DNA of 9,716 nucleotides from Scleromatobacter sp038208735 (GTDB lineage: Bacteria; Pseudomonadota; Gammaproteobacteria; Burkholderiales; Burkholderiaceae_C): NCBI GenBank assembly GCA_038208735.1, contig JBBQYL010000191.1, positions 1 to 9,716 on the forward strand, in the 5' to 3' direction. Positions within the stretch are counted from its first letter, which is position 1, and each line of letters opens with the position of its first letter. The notes beneath the pieces were generated by a model. That model saw only the letters and a program-made list of their open reading frames with translations. It was not told the origin of the DNA and did not search any database. The translations under genes and the position numbers were made by a program. This document shows, in pieces, positions 7,316 through 9,716 of the stretch.

Positions 7316-8377
7316 ATGCCGTCCCACGTTTCCTCATCTTCCGATGCCGCGGCACGCGAGATGCTCGCCATGGCGCGCCTGCAGGCGCTCAACACCATGT
7401 TCACCGGCACCAAGCTGAAGTTCGGCACCAACAGTGCCCTCACGGCGGTGGCGGGCATGGCCAAGAGCGGCAAGGCCATCGCCAGCGGCGCCCAGAAGGT
7501 CGGCAAGAGCAGCAGCTCGGCGGCCAGCACCGCCAGCAGCGCCAGCAGCGGCTCGTCGGGCACCATGTCGATGGTCACCGACTTCATCAAGGGCTGCGCC
7601 GACGTCCCCGGACTGGACTCCGTGGCCGAGGCCATCGGCCTCGAGGCGATGGAGAACCTGATCGCCGAGGTGATCCCGTTCGTCGGCATCATCAACAGCG
7701 CGCGCAAGCTGGCCACCGCCACCGCCACCGCGCACGTCGTCAACGACGCCCACTCGCTGTACAAGAGCGCCGAGTGGACGGAGGGCGCCCTGCCGGGCGA
7801 CCCCCTGGAGGCGTGCAAGGCCGTGCGCAACCTGATCCAGCGCGACCTGGGCAAGCACTCCATCCAGATGGCCCAGCAGGCCGCGGCCACCGGCGGCAAG
7901 ATCGCCGGCGTGCTGGGCGACGGCGGTACCGCCACCACCGTGGCCATCGGCCTGGCCAACGCGGCGGCGTCGCTGGGCCTGCAGCTGTTCTACCTGGGCC
8001 TGGACATCAAGGACATGCAGGCCGGCAACGCCCGCCTGGCCAAGCCCGCCAGCCTGGACAGCACGGTGTTCAAGAAGTGCCCCATCCTCGGCTGCTACCT
8101 GCTCACATGCACCGACACGTCCAACATCGTCAACCTGCTGGTGGACGACATCGGCGGCCCGGGCTGGATGGATCGCGTCGAGCTCATGAAGCGCACGCAG
8201 CTCGATCCGCTGCTCAAGATCGCCACCCGCAACATCACGTCGTCGCGCCTGCAGCTCGAAGGACTGTCCACCAACAAGGGCACGTTCGCGCAGCCGTCGT
8301 TCTTCGCCGGCGTCAAGAGCCGCGCGCTGGCCAAGCTGGGCTACAAGACGGCCGGCTCGTTCGTGCGCACGTCCTGA
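7316..8377 (+). CDS. Unrecognised T6SS-linked protein with Ser-rich linker and Cys cluster
   Basis: 353-residue protein of no family I can name. The N-terminus (1-64) has no signal peptide. It is predicted helical (SDAAAREMLAMARLQALNTM), then Lys/Gly/Ala-rich (AKSGKAIASGAQKVGK). A Ser/Ala/Gly linker covers 65-81. Residues 112-143 include the hydrophobic stretch EVIPFVGIINSARKL (118-132) and an Ala/Thr repeat. Residues 196-229 form a second Gly/Ala-rich hydrophobic segment ending in LGLQLFYLGL. Three cysteines with equal spacing follow, C255, C260 and C265 (CPILGC then YLLTC), and then a mixed region with VDDIGGPGWMDRVE. The segments could be membrane-active or simply buried helices. It starts 105 nt after tssH behind a strong AGGAGG and is followed 26 nt later by a metallopeptidase gene, so the two probably share a transcript. 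It may be a secreted T6SS effector, an accessory protein or a partner of the peptidase; the sequence alone does not decide. The coding call is secure, the function is not. Confidence 0.85.
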   Translation: MPSHVSSSSDAAAREMLAMARLQALNTMFTGTKLKFGTNSALTAVAGMAKSGKAIASGAQKVGKSSSSAASTASSASSGSSGTMSMVTDFIKGCADVPGLDSVAEAIGLEAMENLIAEVIPFVGIINSARKLATATATAHVVNDAHSLYKSAEWTEGALPGDPLEACKAVRNLIQRDLGKHSIQMAQQAAATGGKIAGVLGDGGTATTVAIGLANAAASLGLQLFYLGLDIKDMQAGNARLAKPASLDSTVFKKCPILGCYLLTCTDTSNIVNLLVDDIGGPGWMDRVELMKRTQLDPLLKIATRNITSSRLQLEGLSTNKGTFAQPSFFAGVKSRALAKLGYKTAGSFVRTS

Positions 8378-8403
8378 GAAAACAGGCCTGAGCAGCGCGG
8401 GCC

Positions 8404-9543
8404 ATGGTCGACTGGAACCGCAAGTTCAGGAGCGAGTACGACGCCACGCGCGCGGCGCTGGCGTCGGCCGCCGCGTTCGAGCCCGGCTGGCAGCCTGTCG
8501 TCGCGCAGCTGGCGCAGATGATGGGCGAGGACGGCTTCGACCTGGGCCGGGCCGACGCGCTCGACGAGCTGCGCCGCCGTGCCACGCACGGCGCCGACGC
8601 CACGCGCGTGGACGAGGCCGACGGCCTCCTGCGCGCGGTCGCGCCCGCGGGCGTGACCGCGGGCACGACTGCCCTGATCGCCGAGGACGTGCGCCTGCGC
8701 GCCGCGGCGCTGAAGCTGTTGCGCCACGTGCATGTCGAAGGCCGCGCCGGCGGCCGCGGCGTCTGGATCGTCGCGCTTCCGTCCGAGTTCACCGACTGGC
8801 CCAGCAGCCAGTTCACCGACGAGGCCGCGAACGCGGCCGGCGTGCGCCTGCTGCTGGCCGGCAGCCGCGAGCACTTCGACCGCCAGCAGCGGCGCTGGCT
8901 CGGCGCGGCCACGTCGCAGGGCCTGGGCTGGTGCCAGAGGGCGGCCATGGTGCTGGCCGACGCACGGCGCGCGCGCACAGGCGCGGTCGCGGACGCCTCA
9001 ACCGGGCGTGCCCTCGCGCAGGCGGACGCGCGCGCGATGGTGCGACGCTGGTTCGTGGAGGCCGGCGCCAGCGATGCCAGCGTCGACCGGCTCGTGGCCA
9101 CGCTCACGCGCGGCTTCAAGGACATCGTCGCGTCGCTCAACCGCGGCCGCTTCGTCATCACCGACTGGGTGCCTTTCCGCGCGGCCAGCAGCGCCGTCGA
9201 GGCCGAGTTCCTGCGCACCGAGGCGTTTGCGTTCCGCGCCCGCAGCGAGGGCATGGACGTCGTCTACGTGGAGGGCGCCTTCTTCAAGGATTTGCCCGGC
9301 AACGTGCTGCGTGGCCAGGCCAACTGGACGCGCATCCTCGTGCACGAACTCTCGCACCTGGTCTGCGGCACGCACGACGTCAACGACGGCCAGTCGCGCT
9401 ACGCCTGGGCCGGCATCGGCCCGCACGCGGGCTACCCCAGCGGCGACACGCTTCGCAACGCCGACAACTGGGCCTTCTTCGCGGCCGACTGCGCGGGGGC
9501 GTTGACCGCGGGGCAGCGCGAGACGGCGCTCAGGAAGACCTGA
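8404..9543 (+). CDS. M35/aspzincin-like metallopeptidase protein, candidate T6SS effector
   Basis: 379-residue protein. The N-terminal 200 residues are an unrecognised, Ala/Arg-rich, mostly helical region (MVDWNRKFRSEYDATR; VWIVALPSEFTDWPSSQFT at 120-138; WLGAATSQGLGWCQ at 165-178). The C-terminal part (about 205-362) resembles the M35 deuterolysin / lysine-specific metallo-endopeptidase (aspzincin) domain. It begins around RRWF (214-217), with VVYVEGAFFKDLP at 286-298, the zinc motif HELSH (H314, E315, H318), GTHD (322-325, D325 as presumed third zinc ligand), and the NADNWAFFA closing motif (352-360). The usual GTxDxxYG Tyr is Asp328 here, with Tyr333 nearby. No signal peptide or membrane segment is present, so export, if any, would rely on the T6SS. 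Such domains also occur in bacterial polymorphic toxins. It follows the 353-aa gene by 26 nt with only a poor ribosome site, which fits a shared mRNA, and no immunity gene follows on this strand. Domain identity is likely; the effector role is inferred from position. Confidence 0.85.
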   Translation: MVDWNRKFRSEYDATRAALASAAAFEPGWQPVVAQLAQMMGEDGFDLGRADALDELRRRATHGADATRVDEADGLLRAVAPAGVTAGTTALIAEDVRLRAAALKLLRHVHVEGRAGGRGVWIVALPSEFTDWPSSQFTDEAANAAGVRLLLAGSREHFDRQQRRWLGAATSQGLGWCQRAAMVLADARRARTGAVADASTGRALAQADARAMVRRWFVEAGASDASVDRLVATLTRGFKDIVASLNRGRFVITDWVPFRAASSAVEAEFLRTEAFAFRARSEGMDVVYVEGAFFKDLPGNVLRGQANWTRILVHELSHLVCGTHDVNDGQSRYAWAGIGPHAGYPSGDTLRNADNWAFFAADCAGALTAGQRETALRKT

Positions 9544-9561
9544 CGCCGCGGCCTCGCACGC

Positions 9562-9716
9562 TCACATCGGCTTGAACAGGTGCACGTAGGCCCGACTCAC
9601 GGGCAGCTCGTCCTTCCATCCGGCCATGCGCACGAACAGGCGGCTCGCATCGTCGCGTCGCGTACCGGCCAGGTGCGCCAGGTTGACGATGGTCGAGCGG
9701 TGCACCTGCCAGAACT
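9562..9716 (-). CDS. LytTR-type DNA-binding regulator, C-terminal end only
   Basis: On the reverse strand, 50 complete codons and a stop (TGA at 9564-9562) encode the end of a LytTR DNA-binding domain. It includes FWQVHRSTIVNLAHL, a strand FVRMAGW, and the closing ELPVSRAYVHLFKPM. The 'HRSTIVN' and 'LPVSR.Y..LFK' patterns are characteristic of LytTR response regulators, in which a receiver domain lies N-terminal to this part. The N-terminal portion is outside the window, so whether a receiver is present cannot be seen. The gene converges on the metallopeptidase gene, 18 nt apart with no clear terminator between them. It is not a standard T6SS component and probably marks the edge of the locus, although control of the neighbours cannot be excluded. 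Confidence 0.85.
   Translation of the reverse strand, partial: FWQVHRSTIVNLAHLAGTRRDDASRLFVRMAGWKDELPVSRAYVHLFKPM

Noticed and set aside
4412..7327. 971-codon antisense open frame opposite tssH
   Set aside because: Its repetitive Arg/His/Ala/Gly/Leu composition is typical of an antisense shadow in GC-rich DNA. The sense strand has a complete, motif-verified ClpV.
7508..7558. AGC/TCG-rich tract as a DNA repeat or CRISPR-like array
   Set aside because: It is in-frame low-complexity coding sequence for a Ser/Ala/Gly linker, without regular repeat and spacer units.
8313..9254. 313-codon antisense frame opposite the metallopeptidase gene
   Set aside because: Ser/Arg/Ala-rich shadow. The sense frame contains HELSH, GTHD and NADNW in the right order, so it is the coding one.

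Overview
This window is the distal half of a type VI secretion system (T6SS) structural cluster from a GC-rich proteobacterium. Strong G/C bias at third codon positions, the sequence style of the T6SS proteins and the LytTR regulator at the right edge suggest a betaproteobacterium of the order Burkholderiales, perhaps Comamonadaceae-like. That placement is an inference, because no rRNA or phylogenetic marker is present.

Positions 1-4356 (+ strand) hold a tightly packed run: the 3' part of tagJ (ImpE family), then tssE, tssF and tssG. TssE, TssF and TssG are baseplate wedge components. tagJ and tssE overlap by 8 nt, and the other gaps are 21 and 15 nt, so this is one operon. After a 100-nt gap that is less GC-rich than its surroundings and carries a possible sigma70-type promoter comes tssH (clpV), the AAA+ ATPase that recycles the contracted sheath. 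The order tagJ-tssE-tssF-tssG-tssH matches the Pseudomonas aeruginosa HSI-I arrangement, so tssB, tssC and hcp are expected just upstream of the window.

The accessory part is 7211-9543. A 105-nt leader contains two GC-rich hairpins and the strongest Shine-Dalgarno in the window. It precedes a 353-aa protein I do not recognise, which has a serine-rich linker, two hydrophobic small-residue segments and a CxxxxCxxxxC cluster. Next, 26 nt later, is a 379-aa protein with an M35/aspzincin-like zinc metallopeptidase domain (HELSH followed by GTHD). Neither has a visible signal peptide. By position they are candidate T6SS cargo or accessory proteins, and they are the most novel part of the window. 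An SD-like GGA sits in the loop of both leader hairpins and again in the Shine-Dalgarno, which would suit post-transcriptional control by a CsrA/RsmA-type protein.

At the right edge (9562-9716, - strand) is the C-terminus of a LytTR-type DNA-binding protein, converging on the metallopeptidase gene with an 18-nt gap. It probably marks the end of the T6SS locus. I found no RNA genes, insertion sequences, CRISPR array or attachment sites.
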